Source of the DNA: Candidatus Eisenbacteria bacterium
GTDB taxonomy: Bacteria; Desulfobacterota; Binatia; DP-6
Assembly (NCBI GenBank): GCA_035577985.1
Contig: DATJZY010000173.1
Coordinates: forward strand, 1-41,520
Length of the DNA stretch: 41,520 nt
Reading direction: 5' to 3'
Shown: one piece after another, positions 25,270 to 32,303 of the stretch
Layout: each line of letters begins with the position of its first letter
Numbering within the stretch: position 1 is the first letter of the stretch
Translations under genes and position numbers: made by a program
The notes under the pieces: generated by a model
What the model saw: the letters and a program-made list of their open reading frames with translations, nothing else
What the model was told of the DNA's origin: nothing
Databases searched by the model: none

Positions 25270-25588
25270 GTTGCCCCCCTTTCGATTCGCCGGCGAGGTA
25301 GGCGTCGATCATCTCGAACAGCCCCGCGCGAGCCAGCGCCGGGCGCCGCGCGAGGGCTCGCATGACCTCGGGGTCGACGCTCCCGGCAGCCAGCAGCGCG
25401 GCCTGCACGACGACGCAGCGAAGCTGGTCAGGTGGGCTGGCATCCGCATCGGCGAAGATCTTCACGCCGTCGGTCCACGGCCGCTCGCCCGGCTCGACCG
25501 GCGCCACCTCGATCAGTCGTCCCGCGATGGCCGATGCGATCAGGTGGAACCTTCCGAGCCCGGCCGATCGTGGTGAAGACCCAGCCAT
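25247..25588 (-). CDS. Small protein of unknown function
   Basis: A 113-residue protein I do not recognise. It is Ala- and Arg-rich with a predicted helical middle (LRCVVVQAALLAAG and RALARRPALARAG), without signal peptide or Cys motif. The C-terminus is basic. Support for coding comes from position: it fills the space between the P450 (76 bp upstream) and the binding-protein gene (23-base overlap) on the same strand, and an overlap of that kind is typical of coupled genes. It could be a partner of the P450 or of the binding protein. A spurious frame is possible. Confidence 0.5.
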   Translation of the reverse strand: MAGSSPRSAGLGRFHLIASAIAGRLIEVAPVEPGERPWTDGVKIFADADASPPDQLRCVVVQAALLAAGSVDPEVMRALARRPALARAGLFEMIDAYLAGESKGGQRVVRKQR

Positions 25589-25664
25589 CGTTCCATCAGT
25601 ACGGGCGGGCCGAGAACCGGGTCAACCCTCGCGGTCGATCCTGCTCCGTTCGATCTCTCACCGG

Positions 25665-26912
25665 CTACGAGCGGCGCCGGAAGCGCACCGGCAAGTCGTT
25701 CAAACCGCGGATGATGAAGGTTTCGATGTAGGAGAGTGCGCCCGGATCCACCAGCCGAATGTCGTCGAGCCGCGCGAGGAGTCGCTCGAAGCTGATGCGG
25801 GCCTCGGTGCGGGCGAGACTGGCGCCCGGACAGAAGTGCTCGCCGTGACCGAAGGCGATGTTGCGCCGGGCGTTGGAACGCCGTGGATCGAAGCGATCGG
25901 GGTCTTCGAAGACGCGTGGGTCGCGATTGGCCGCGCCGATCACCGCCATCGCGATGGACCCCGCGGGAATATGGACGCCGGCGAGGCTCGTATCGCGGAG
26001 GGCCAGGCGAAAGGACCCCTTGATGGGACCCTCGAGGCGCAGACACTCCTCGACGAAGTTCGCGATGACCTCGGGATCGCCACGGAGCTCGTCGGCAACT
26101 GCCGGCTGCTCGCAGAGGAATCGCATTCCCGCGGAGAGCAGGCGCGCCGTCGTCTCCTGCCCGGCGGCAAAGAGGACGGCGGCGAGGCGCACGACGTCGA
26201 TCACCTCGGGGAGCTCTCCATCGGTGAACCGGACGCTGGCCAACCGGCCCATGACGTCGTCGCGCGGCGCAGCGCGTCGCTGCTCGATGTACTCGGCGAA
26301 ATAGGGCGCCAGATTGGCGAACACCACGTCGCCACCCTGCCGTCCCTTGGGATCTCCGACCGTGCCCTTCTCGCCTCCGAGCCACCCGCGGAACTTCTCG
26401 TGGTCTTCGCGCGGGACCCCGAGCAGGTCGGCGATGACGAGCAGGGTGAAGGGCCTCGCGTAGGCCGCTGAAAATTCCACGGCGCCACGGTCGGCGAACT
26501 CGTCGATCAGCTCGTCGGCGAGGGCCAGGATGAAGTCCTCGTTCTGCTTGAGCCGATTGGGCGTGAACAGCCTGCCGGCCAGTCCACGATGCCGGGTGTG
26601 CTTGGGAGGATCGAGGGACATGAGCTGGTCGCCCAGCGGGATCTCGTGGCGCCGGCGCTCGACGACCTCGGCCCAGCTCTCGCCCTCCTCGGGCTGCGGC
26701 ACGTCCACCAGCGGACCGAGCGGTCCGACGATCGCCGAGAAGCGTTCGTGGTCGGTGTAGACCTCGAGGATCTCGTCGATCCGCGAGAGCATGAAGACAC
26801 CCTTGTGCGGCTCGCGCACCACCGGCCCGCGCTCGTGCAGCGCGCGGTAGTACGGAATCGGGTCCTGGAGGATCCCGGGGTCGGTGAAGAAGTCCCGCTC
26901 GAGCACGCTCAT
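25665..26912 (-). CDS. Cytochrome P450, second gene
   Basis: A 415-residue soluble P450 from ATG 26912. Motifs: I-helix [11 protein letters not shown], ExxR in EECLRLEGP and the haem loop [17 protein letters not shown]. The [20 protein letters not shown] segment is also typical. It differs from the P450 at 20196 throughout, so it is not a recent duplicate. It is divergent from the amidohydrolase at 26990 across about 77 bp and leads a three-gene unit with the small protein and the binding protein. It probably hydroxylates the same class of substrate at another position. The donor proteins are not encoded beside it. Confidence 0.94.
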   Translation of the reverse strand: MSVLERDFFTDPGILQDPIPYYRALHERGPVVREPHKGVFMLSRIDEILEVYTDHERFSAIVGPLGPLVDVPQPEEGESWAEVVERRRHEIPLGDQLMSLDPPKHTRHRGLAGRLFTPNRLKQNEDFILALADELIDEFADRGAVEFSAAYARPFTLLVIADLLGVPREDHEKFRGWLGGEKGTVGDPKGRQGGDVVFANLAPYFAEYIEQRRAAPRDDVMGRLASVRFTDGELPEVIDVVRLAAVLFAAGQETTARLLSAGMRFLCEQPAVADELRGDPEVIANFVEECLRLEGPIKGSFRLALRDTSLAGVHIPAGSIAMAVIGAANRDPRVFEDPDRFDPRRSNARRNIAFGHGEHFCPGASLARTEARISFERLLARLDDIRLVDPGALSYIETFIIRGLNDLPVRFRRRS

Positions 26913-26989
26913 CGCGGTTGCTCTTATACTGGCGCGAAAGTAAGCTTCGCAAGGGCCGGAAACCCTATGAGCAAATGAGGAGAAGCACT

Positions 26990-28084
26990 GTGTCCCTTCC
27001 CGCTGAGCAGGTGCTGATCTCGGCCGACGACCATCTCGACATCCACGCGATGCCGCCCGACCTCTGGTCGTCAGGCTTGCCGACGCAGTGGCGCGAACGC
27101 GGCCCGCGGGTCGAGGACACGCCCGACGGGCCCTGGTGGTTCTGCAACGGTCAGCGCGTCTCGCCGAGCGGTCGCAAGGAGACCGGTTTCATCGCGGCGC
27201 ACGACCACGGCCTTCGACCCGGGCAGCCGCAGACGCGCCTCGAGGACATGGACCGCGACGGCGTGCGCTCCCAGGTGGTCTACGGGCCGATGTGCACCCA
27301 GCTCCAGATCGACGACGCCGCGCTGCACGAGCAGGTCGCGCGGGTCTACAACGACTGGGCTGCCGAGTTTCAACGCAAGGCACCCGATCGCCTGATCCTG
27401 CTGCCGGACATCCCGTCGTACGATCCGCAGGCCGCGAAGCGGGAGCTCGAGCGCTGCGGGAAGCTCGGGCACAAGGGTGCGATCGTCAGCAACACGGTGG
27501 GTCGCGGCAAGCCGCTCTTCGCCGACGACTGGAAGGATTTCTGGGATGCCGCGGAAGAGATCGGCATCCCGATCCACGTGCACCTCTCGCCGGGAGGCCT
27601 CCACAGCCTGACCCCGAAGCTCGGCTCGTGGGAGATGCCCGCGGCCGTCGCCGTCGTCCCGATGCAGCTCGACGAGACGCTCGCCGGATTGATCTTCTCG
27701 GGCATTCTCGAGCAGCGCCCCCGCATCAGGTTCGTCATGGGCGAGGCGGGCCTGGGGTGGATCCCGTACGTGATCGAGCGGCTCGACCACGAGCTGCACA
27801 AGTACGGCCCGAAGATCCGGGACCACAAGCTCCAGATGCTGCCCAGCGAGATCTTCGCCCGTCAGGTGTTCACCACCTACGAGGACGAGAAGCTCGGCGT
27901 CGAGCTGATCCCACGCATCGGCGTCGACAACGTCATGTGGGCCTCGGACTACCCGCACGGCGACAGCACGTGGCCCCATTCGCGCAAGGCATTGGCCGAG
28001 TCACCGCTCGCGCTCCACGGCACCGAAGTCCTGCGCAAGGTGACGTGCGAGAACGCCGCGCGCGTGTACGGGTTCCACGTGTGA
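26990..28084 (+). CDS. Amidohydrolase-2 family metal-dependent hydrolase
   Basis: A 364-residue protein; GTG 26990 is chosen because GAGGAG lies eight bases upstream (ATG 26975 is in frame but carries that site inside the coding part). The N-terminal metal motif ISADDHLDIH (D-x-H type), IHVHLSPGGLHS in the middle, RFVMGEAGLGWIPYVIERLD and the C-terminal WASDYPHGDSTWP are the Amidohydro_2 (PF04909) landmarks. Members include decarboxylases and C-C hydrolases such as ACMSD and gamma-resorcylate decarboxylase. So hydrolysis or decarboxylation of a ring-cleavage product is plausible. It stands alone on the plus strand and ends at a hairpin. Confidence 0.9.
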   Translation: MSLPAEQVLISADDHLDIHAMPPDLWSSGLPTQWRERGPRVEDTPDGPWWFCNGQRVSPSGRKETGFIAAHDHGLRPGQPQTRLEDMDRDGVRSQVVYGPMCTQLQIDDAALHEQVARVYNDWAAEFQRKAPDRLILLPDIPSYDPQAAKRELERCGKLGHKGAIVSNTVGRGKPLFADDWKDFWDAAEEIGIPIHVHLSPGGLHSLTPKLGSWEMPAAVAVVPMQLDETLAGLIFSGILEQRPRIRFVMGEAGLGWIPYVIERLDHELHKYGPKIRDHKLQMLPSEIFARQVFTTYEDEKLGVELIPRIGVDNVMWASDYPHGDSTWPHSRKALAESPLALHGTEVLRKVTCENAARVYGFHV

Positions 28085-28093
28085 GGCGCCGAG

Positions 28094-28122
28094 GCGGGTG
28101 ACGTCCCTCGGGCGGCACCCGC
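28094..28122. terminator. Hairpin between convergent genes
   Basis: GCGGGTG (28094-28100) pairs with CACCCGC (28116-28122); the 15-base loop can itself pair (CCC/GGG). It starts 10 bp after the amidohydrolase stop and lies before the 3' end of the facing Cys-rich gene. There is no T-tract. Confidence 0.45.
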
Positions 28123-28137
28123 ATGGCCCGGAGACGG

Positions 28138-28545
28138 CTAGAGCCCGAGGTCCTTCATGGCCTGACTGCAGCGCTTGCTGAGCTTGTCGCCCTGCTTCTT
28201 CAGACACTCGACGATCCGCCCCTCGCCGGCCTGGACGGACGCGCAGTGCTTCGCGATGTCGTCCTTGCACTCGGCCGCGCCGTACGAGAGGGCTGCCACG
28301 GCTCGCTCGAGGCGTACCGACGCATCATAGAGCCCGTAGTCGCAGCGCGCCGAGAGCTTGTCCTCGAAGGCGTAGAGACACGCCAGAAGTCGCCCTTCGC
28401 CCGGCGTCACCTGCTTGCAGTACGTGTCGAGCTCCGCCTTGCAGGCTTCCTTCACTTCATTGGCGAGCGGATCCTGATCCGCTCGAGCAAGCGGGGCGAG
28501 CGTACACAGCACGAGTGCGAATCCCACCGTCACCATCAATCGCAT
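28138..28545 (-). CDS. Secreted cysteine-rich repeat protein (GLG1/Cys_rich_FGFR type)
   Basis: A 135-residue exported protein. ATG 28545 has AAGGAGG upstream and a signal peptide (MVTVGFALVLCTLAPLARA) follows. The mature part contains two full copies of the GLG1-type cysteine-rich motif: ACKAELDTYCKQVTPGEGRL then LLACLYAFEDKLSARC, and ECKDDIAKHCASVQAGEGRI then ECLKKQGDKLSKRC. Each copy has four Cys with the pattern C-x7-C-x12/14-C-x11/12-C. Similar bacterial proteins are periplasmic and of unknown function. It is convergent with the amidohydrolase; the next gene on the same strand begins 62 bp upstream. Confidence 0.85.
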   Translation of the reverse strand: MRLMVTVGFALVLCTLAPLARADQDPLANEVKEACKAELDTYCKQVTPGEGRLLACLYAFEDKLSARCDYGLYDASVRLERAVAALSYGAAECKDDIAKHCASVQAGEGRIVECLKKQGDKLSKRCSQAMKDLGL

Positions 28546-28606
28546 ACAACGGATCCTCCTTCGCGGGCTGGATGCCCCCCTGAGCGCGGGCGCCGTATCT
28601 CTTTTG

Positions 28607-28909
28607 TCAGTTGTCGCACCAGATCGCCGCTTGCCCGTAGCAGCGATAGAGCGTGTTGCCGTAGCCGTCCTGGTTCCATTGCCAGGTGCAGGTGCCGCGC
28701 TGACCCCCGCCCTCGAACGGGCTCGGCATCCCACCGGAGGTGCTGCACGCCTGCTCGCTGTACTGCGACGCGATCGCGATCGCGTCGCTGCAGCAGGCGC
28801 TCTTGCTCTCGTAGACCCAGCCGGTGTCGCCCCAGCCGGGATACTCGGTCGCGTACGCCGCGACGACGGCGCCGAGAAGGACGACGAGGGTGGGGATCGA
28901 CGATCGCAC
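28607..28909 (-). CDS. Small secreted Cys/Trp-rich protein of unknown function
   Basis: A 100-residue protein starting at GTG 28909, with GGGGAGG eight bases upstream. The signal peptide is IPTLVVLLGAVVAAYA. The mature about 80 residues have six Cys (CC pair, then SEQACSTS, GTCTW, YRCYG and WCDN) and several Trp/Tyr, pointing to a small disulfide-bonded extracytoplasmic protein. I do not recognise a family. The neighbour downstream on the same strand is also a small secreted Cys-rich protein, so the two may form an export-related pair. Confidence 0.65.
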   Translation of the reverse strand: MRSSIPTLVVLLGAVVAAYATEYPGWGDTGWVYESKSACCSDAIAIASQYSEQACSTSGGMPSPFEGGGQRGTCTWQWNQDGYGNTLYRCYGQAAIWCDN

Positions 28910-29046
28910 GGTTGCTGCCTCCCCGTCGCGTCTAGCAGGAAGCTCGTGCCGCTGACCAGCGCCACCCAGGGGCAGGTCGCTCCGCCTCGCGCCGGCCGCA
29001 TCACCCCTTTGCCTCGCTCCCGCGAGGCCGTGTAGACCGGGCCGGC

Positions 29047-29706
29047 ATGAGGCTTCTCGCGGCCGCGCTGATCGCCCTCTTCGCCACGGCGTGCGCGCAT
29101 CGGGCGACGACGCCGCCCGTCGAAGCGTCGGGTTTCCTCGAGGACTACGGGCTCCTGCGCCCAGGCGGGCCGAACGAGCTTGCGCTCGTGTATCGCAACC
29201 CGAAGGCCGTCTGGACGTCGTACGACAAGGTGCTGCTCGATCCCGTCACGCTGTGGCGAAGCGGGCCCAAGGCGCTCGATCCCGTGCCGCGGGAGGACCT
29301 GCTCCGGCTGGTCACCGACTTCCAGAGCGCCGTCCGTGCCCGCCTGCGCGAGGACTTCCAATTCGTCGACGCGCCAGGCCCGGGCGTGATGCGGATCCGG
29401 CTCGCGATCACCGAAGCGCAGGGATCCGATCCCGTGCTCGACGTGCTCACCGCCTCGCGCGGCACCGGTCGCCCCCATCCGGCGGGCGGCGGCCCGCTCG
29501 ATGCCGAGACCCGCCGATTCATCGCCGCCGCGTCGATCGAAGGCGAGATCCGCGATGCGCAGACGAACGTGCTGCTCGCCGAGGGAATCGACCGGCGCCG
29601 GAGCGACGTACCGCCGCACGAGACGTGGGCCGACCTCGATCGCGCGTTCGCGTCCTGGGCGGAGCGCGTCTTCGGGCGCCTCGAAGCACGGACGCACGGC
29701 CATTGA
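29047..29706 (+). CDS. DUF3313-type lipoprotein
   Basis: A 219-residue protein from ATG 29047. The lipobox LFATAC gives lipidation at Cys17. The following sequence fits DUF3313: FLEDYGLLRPGGPNELALVY, the VWTSYDKVLLDPVTLW segment and RLAITEAQGSDPVLDVL, then EGEIRDAQTNVLLAEGIDRR. Family members are outer-membrane-attached or periplasmic lipoproteins without a defined role. No Shine-Dalgarno stands out. It is divergent from the small secreted protein and convergent with the lysR-type gene (28 bp apart). Confidence 0.85.
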   Translation: MRLLAAALIALFATACAHRATTPPVEASGFLEDYGLLRPGGPNELALVYRNPKAVWTSYDKVLLDPVTLWRSGPKALDPVPREDLLRLVTDFQSAVRARLREDFQFVDAPGPGVMRIRLAITEAQGSDPVLDVLTASRGTGRPHPAGGGPLDAETRRFIAAASIEGEIRDAQTNVLLAEGIDRRRSDVPPHETWADLDRAFASWAERVFGRLEARTHGH

Positions 29707-29733
29707 CGCCGCCGGGGTGACGGGGCTCCGGCA

Positions 29734-30732
29734 TCACTCGCCGGCCCTGGCTCTCTCCCGCTTCCGGCCGACCCGGCCCTTGCGCCGCCCGCGACCGGAT
29801 ACCGGCCGCCGGCGCGGGCCGGGTTCGCGCGACGCGATGGTCTCGCCCAGCAGCCAGGCCCGAAAGCGGGCGAGCTTCGGCCTCTCCGCAGAAGCCTCGG
29901 GGTAGACCAGGTAGAACGCGACGTCCATCTGGAGCGGCAGATCGAAGGGGATGGTCAGCCGCCCCGAATCGAGATCCGCCTGCGCGAGCGAGCGCCATCC
30001 GAGCACGACGCCAACTCCTTCCGCGGCCGCCTGCATCGCGTAGTCCGGCTGGGTGAAGCGGGGTCCGTGGGTCGCGTCGACGCCCTTCACTCCCGTCGAC
30101 CTCACCCAGGTCGCCCAGTCCGGCGTCACCTGCTCCTGCGACGGCCAATCGAAGTGGAGCAGCACGTGGTGGCGAAGATCCTCCGGTGACGCCAGCGGGT
30201 GCTTGCCCTTCAGCAACCCCGGGCTGCACATCGGCACCACGCTTTCGCCGAAGAGGCGATGAGAGGCGAGACCGGGGTAGCGGCCGCGCCCGACCCGTAT
30301 CGCTGCGTCGATGCCGTCGCGCTCGAAGTCCACGAGCTCGATCGAGGTGGAGATCCGCACGTCGATGTCCGGGTGTGTCGCGTGGAAACCGTCGAGCCGC
30401 GGGATGAGCCACTTGGTGGCGAATACCGGCGCAATGCTCAAGACCAACGCACCGCGGAGATCGTGCTCGCGCAGCGCGTCCATCGCGCGCTCCAGCTCGG
30501 CGAAGCCCGCACGCAAACCGGGGAGACACGCTTGCCCGGCGTCGGTCAGAAGCAGCGCGTTGCCGCTGCGACGAAAGAGCCGGACCTCGAGGTAGTCCTC
30601 CAGGGTCTTCACCTGATGGCTGACGGCGGCTGCCGTGACGCACAGCTCGTCTGCAGCCCTGGTGATGCTCAGATGACGACCCGCCGCCTCGAAGGCGCGA
30701 AGGGCGTTGAGGGGGGGTAGATCCTTCGCCAT
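29734..30732 (-). CDS. LysR-family transcriptional regulator (GcvA-like)
   Basis: A 332-residue LysR-type regulator. ATG 30732 is supported by AGGGAG and by the classic GcvA-like start LPPLNALRAFEAAGRHLS. The winged HTH covers residues about 5-65 (ITRAADELCVTAAAVSHQVK). The effector domain follows (LVLSIAPVFATKWLIPRLDG, and IDAAIRVGRGRYPGLASHRL). The C-terminal about 30 residues are an Arg/Gly-rich tail (RRRPVSGRGRRKGRVGRKRE) not usual for the family. It is divergent from the carbonic-anhydrase-like gene at 30990, with a dyad in the 257-bp spacer, so it probably controls that gene and itself. The effector is unknown. Confidence 0.9.
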   Translation of the reverse strand: MAKDLPPLNALRAFEAAGRHLSITRAADELCVTAAAVSHQVKTLEDYLEVRLFRRSGNALLLTDAGQACLPGLRAGFAELERAMDALREHDLRGALVLSIAPVFATKWLIPRLDGFHATHPDIDVRISTSIELVDFERDGIDAAIRVGRGRYPGLASHRLFGESVVPMCSPGLLKGKHPLASPEDLRHHVLLHFDWPSQEQVTPDWATWVRSTGVKGVDATHGPRFTQPDYAMQAAAEGVGVVLGWRSLAQADLDSGRLTIPFDLPLQMDVAFYLVYPEASAERPKLARFRAWLLGETIASREPGPRRRPVSGRGRRKGRVGRKRERARAGE

Positions 30733-30849
30733 CGCCGGCTCCCTGCGATCGTCCCGGTCTTGCGGCGCGATCATGCCGTGCCGCGCGGGCTCCGGCAATT
30801 TCTCGTTGCGCCCGAGTGCCGGTGTGGAACCCGGCGTCGTTCGAGAATC

Positions 30850-30868
30850 TCTCAACCGGACGTTGAGA
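30850..30868. promoter_or_regulatory. Inverted repeat in the lysR / carbonic anhydrase spacer
   Basis: TCTCAAC-N5-GTTGAGA, a perfect 7-bp dyad. Its inner bases fit the T-Nx-A type of LysR-regulator boxes. It lies 118 bp upstream of the LysR start and 122 bp upstream of the carbonic-anhydrase-like start, in an AT-richer stretch. An operator role is inferred. Confidence 0.5.
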
Positions 30869-30989
30869 ACAATTCGATTGTCTGTGCAGCACGGCGACCC
30901 GATAGTTCGCGCCGGAGGAACGATTGACGGCAATCGGCATTCTCGGAACCGGACGGACGGCCTCGCAACCAGGTGAAAGGAGACGCCCA

Positions 30990-31622
30990 ATGACCGAGTG
31001 CGCGCACGAGTTCGACAGATACGCATTCTCGAGACAGCCCGACTACGACGAGCGGGCCTTCCGGCGGGCATTCGCGAAGGCAGTGCCGCTGCGGACCGTC
31101 GTGGTCTACTGCTACGACCCCCGCGCCACCGGCATTCCCGCCGCCGTCGCCAGGGAGTTCGGCGACGTCTTTCCCGGGAAGATCGTGAGAGGCGACACGG
31201 GGAAGAAGATCGCGTCCACGACGACGCTGTTCGAGGTCGTCGTCGCCGGCGGACGTGCGATCGACGCGCTGCGCTCGGTGACGGTCGCGCAGCACCTCTT
31301 CGGCATCGAGCGCGTCGTCGTCGTGCATCACACCTACTGCGGTGCGACGTCGTTCACGGCCGACGGGATCGTCGAGGCGTACGCGCGCGAGCAGGGCACG
31401 GACATCGCTTCCCTCTACCCCGGCGACAGCATCTGCATCACGGACTACGTGAGCTCGCTCACGCACGACGTGCGCCTGATCAGAATGTCGCCCGGCACCC
31501 CCCGACGAGCGGCGATCTACGGCTACATGTACGACATCGACGCCGAGGCGCTGTCGCTCGTGGTCGAAGACAAGCCTGCGTCGGCAGAGCGAGGCCTCGC
31601 GTCGTCCGGCAGATGGTCGTAG
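30990..31622 (+). CDS. Beta-carbonic anhydrase-like protein
   Basis: A 210-residue protein; ATG 30990 has AAAGGAG well placed. The beta-class zinc site is visible: Cys41-x-Asp43-x-Arg45 (YCYDPR) and His114-x2-Cys117 (VVHHTYCG). This corresponds to the Cys/Asp-Arg dyad/His/Cys set of beta-carbonic anhydrases. The loop following Cys41 is Tyr-Asp-Pro-Arg rather than the common Ser-Asp-Ser-Arg, and the middle region (GKKIASTTTLFEVVVAGGRA) differs from textbook enzymes, so it belongs to a divergent subgroup. The reaction expected is CO2 hydration. The gene is followed 35 bp later by a small membrane protein, perhaps in one unit. Confidence 0.85.
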   Translation: MTECAHEFDRYAFSRQPDYDERAFRRAFAKAVPLRTVVVYCYDPRATGIPAAVAREFGDVFPGKIVRGDTGKKIASTTTLFEVVVAGGRAIDALRSVTVAQHLFGIERVVVVHHTYCGATSFTADGIVEAYAREQGTDIASLYPGDSICITDYVSSLTHDVRLIRMSPGTPRRAAIYGYMYDIDAEALSLVVEDKPASAERGLASSGRWS

Positions 31623-31657
31623 AGCTCATGCAGCAACCCGAAAGGAGGGACCCCTGG

Positions 31658-32053
31658 ATGTCTGCTCAAGCGCTCTTGAAGCCCGCGCTCGCCGTGTTCG
31701 GCACCATCTTTCTCCTGGTCTACCCACTGGCGGTCGTCTGGCCGTCGGGCTGGGCCTGGCACGCCGGCGCTCCTCACGACTCGCAGTATTTCATGATGAT
31801 CGTCGGGATCTACGCCACCCTCGGAGTCTTCCTGTTGATCGCGTCCCGAGACCCACAGGCCCATCGCAGCTTGATCTGGTTCACGGTGTGGTCGAGCGTC
31901 GTGCACGGCGGCATCATGGCGGTGCAATCGATGCCGGCCGAGCATCACGGGCACCTCCTGGGCGACGTTCCCGCGCTGTTCCTCGTCGCGGGCCTGCTCG
32001 GAGGGCTGCTCGTGTGGTCGAAGGATGGGGGACAACCATTGACAGACGCTTGA
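31658..32053 (+). CDS. Small four-helix membrane protein (DUF6632-like)
   Basis: A 131-residue protein; ATG 31658 follows AAAGGAGGGA. Four hydrophobic spans are visible: PALAVFGTIFLLVYPLAVVW, YFMMIVGIYATLGVFLLIA, SLIWFTVWSSVVHGGIMAV and ALFLVAGLLGGLLVW. His residues cluster between spans 3 and 4 (AEHHGHLL). I recognise the general pattern of DUF6632 from memory, with moderate certainty. Function is unknown. Its stop codon lies inside a 16-bp palindrome that abuts a duplicated segment, so the 3' end is close to a rearrangement joint. Confidence 0.75.
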   Translation: MSAQALLKPALAVFGTIFLLVYPLAVVWPSGWAWHAGAPHDSQYFMMIVGIYATLGVFLLIASRDPQAHRSLIWFTVWSSVVHGGIMAVQSMPAEHHGHLLGDVPALFLVAGLLGGLLVWSKDGGQPLTDA

Positions 32054-32065
32054 TCGATCGATCAA
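32050..32065. repeat. 16-bp perfect palindrome at a duplication joint
   Basis: TTGATCGATCGATCAA is fully self-complementary and contains three GATC sites. It overlaps the stop codon of the small membrane protein (32051-32053) and ends exactly where identity with 37139 onward begins. Confidence 0.8.
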
Positions 32066-32150
32066 CTACGGCAGCGACTATCCGTTCACCCCGGAGGTCG
32101 CCGCCGCCATGGCCGCAGAACGTCTCGACGCAGCCGGCGAGGCGCACGGC
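32065..32150 (+). repeat. 86-bp perfect direct repeat, left copy
   Basis: Bases 32065-32150 are identical to 37139-37224. Beyond that, the alignment continues without gaps, at a constant offset of 5074, to the stop codons at 32219 and 37293, but with many mismatches except for a 26-base identical stretch (32166-32191). Confidence 0.9.
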
Positions 32151-32219
32151 GCGTCGACCGAAGCCCTGCGGACCAACACGGAACGACTCTTCCCCGCACT
32201 CGGCGGGACCTCGCGCTGA
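32067..32219 (+). pseudogene. C-terminal remnant of an amidohydrolase
   Basis: An open stretch of 50 codons plus TGA that encodes the last part of an amidohydrolase (YGSDYPFTPEVAAAMAAERL onward, ending ERLFPALGGTSR). It has no start codon suited to a gene and no upstream homology: the sequence before it belongs to the small membrane protein and a palindrome. It matches the end of the intact gene at 36337-37293 in length and frame. It is the tail of a second copy whose first about 270 codons are missing. Confidence 0.88.
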
Positions 32220-32303
32220 TCACGAGTGCGGCCGTTTCCGCTGCGCACGACGCCTCGCACGGGGCCAGTTGGTGCGCCGGATGGGTACTGGTACATCGCG
32301 GCC

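Noticed and set aside
24019..25365. Plus-strand frame over the substrate-binding protein gene
   Set aside because: Shadow of the minus-strand gene; no domain and strongly biased composition.
28546..29703. Long upstream extension of the Cys-rich repeat protein on the minus strand
   Set aside because: The extension runs antisense through a secreted protein region and a DUF3313 lipoprotein; a ribosome site and signal peptide place the true start at 28545.
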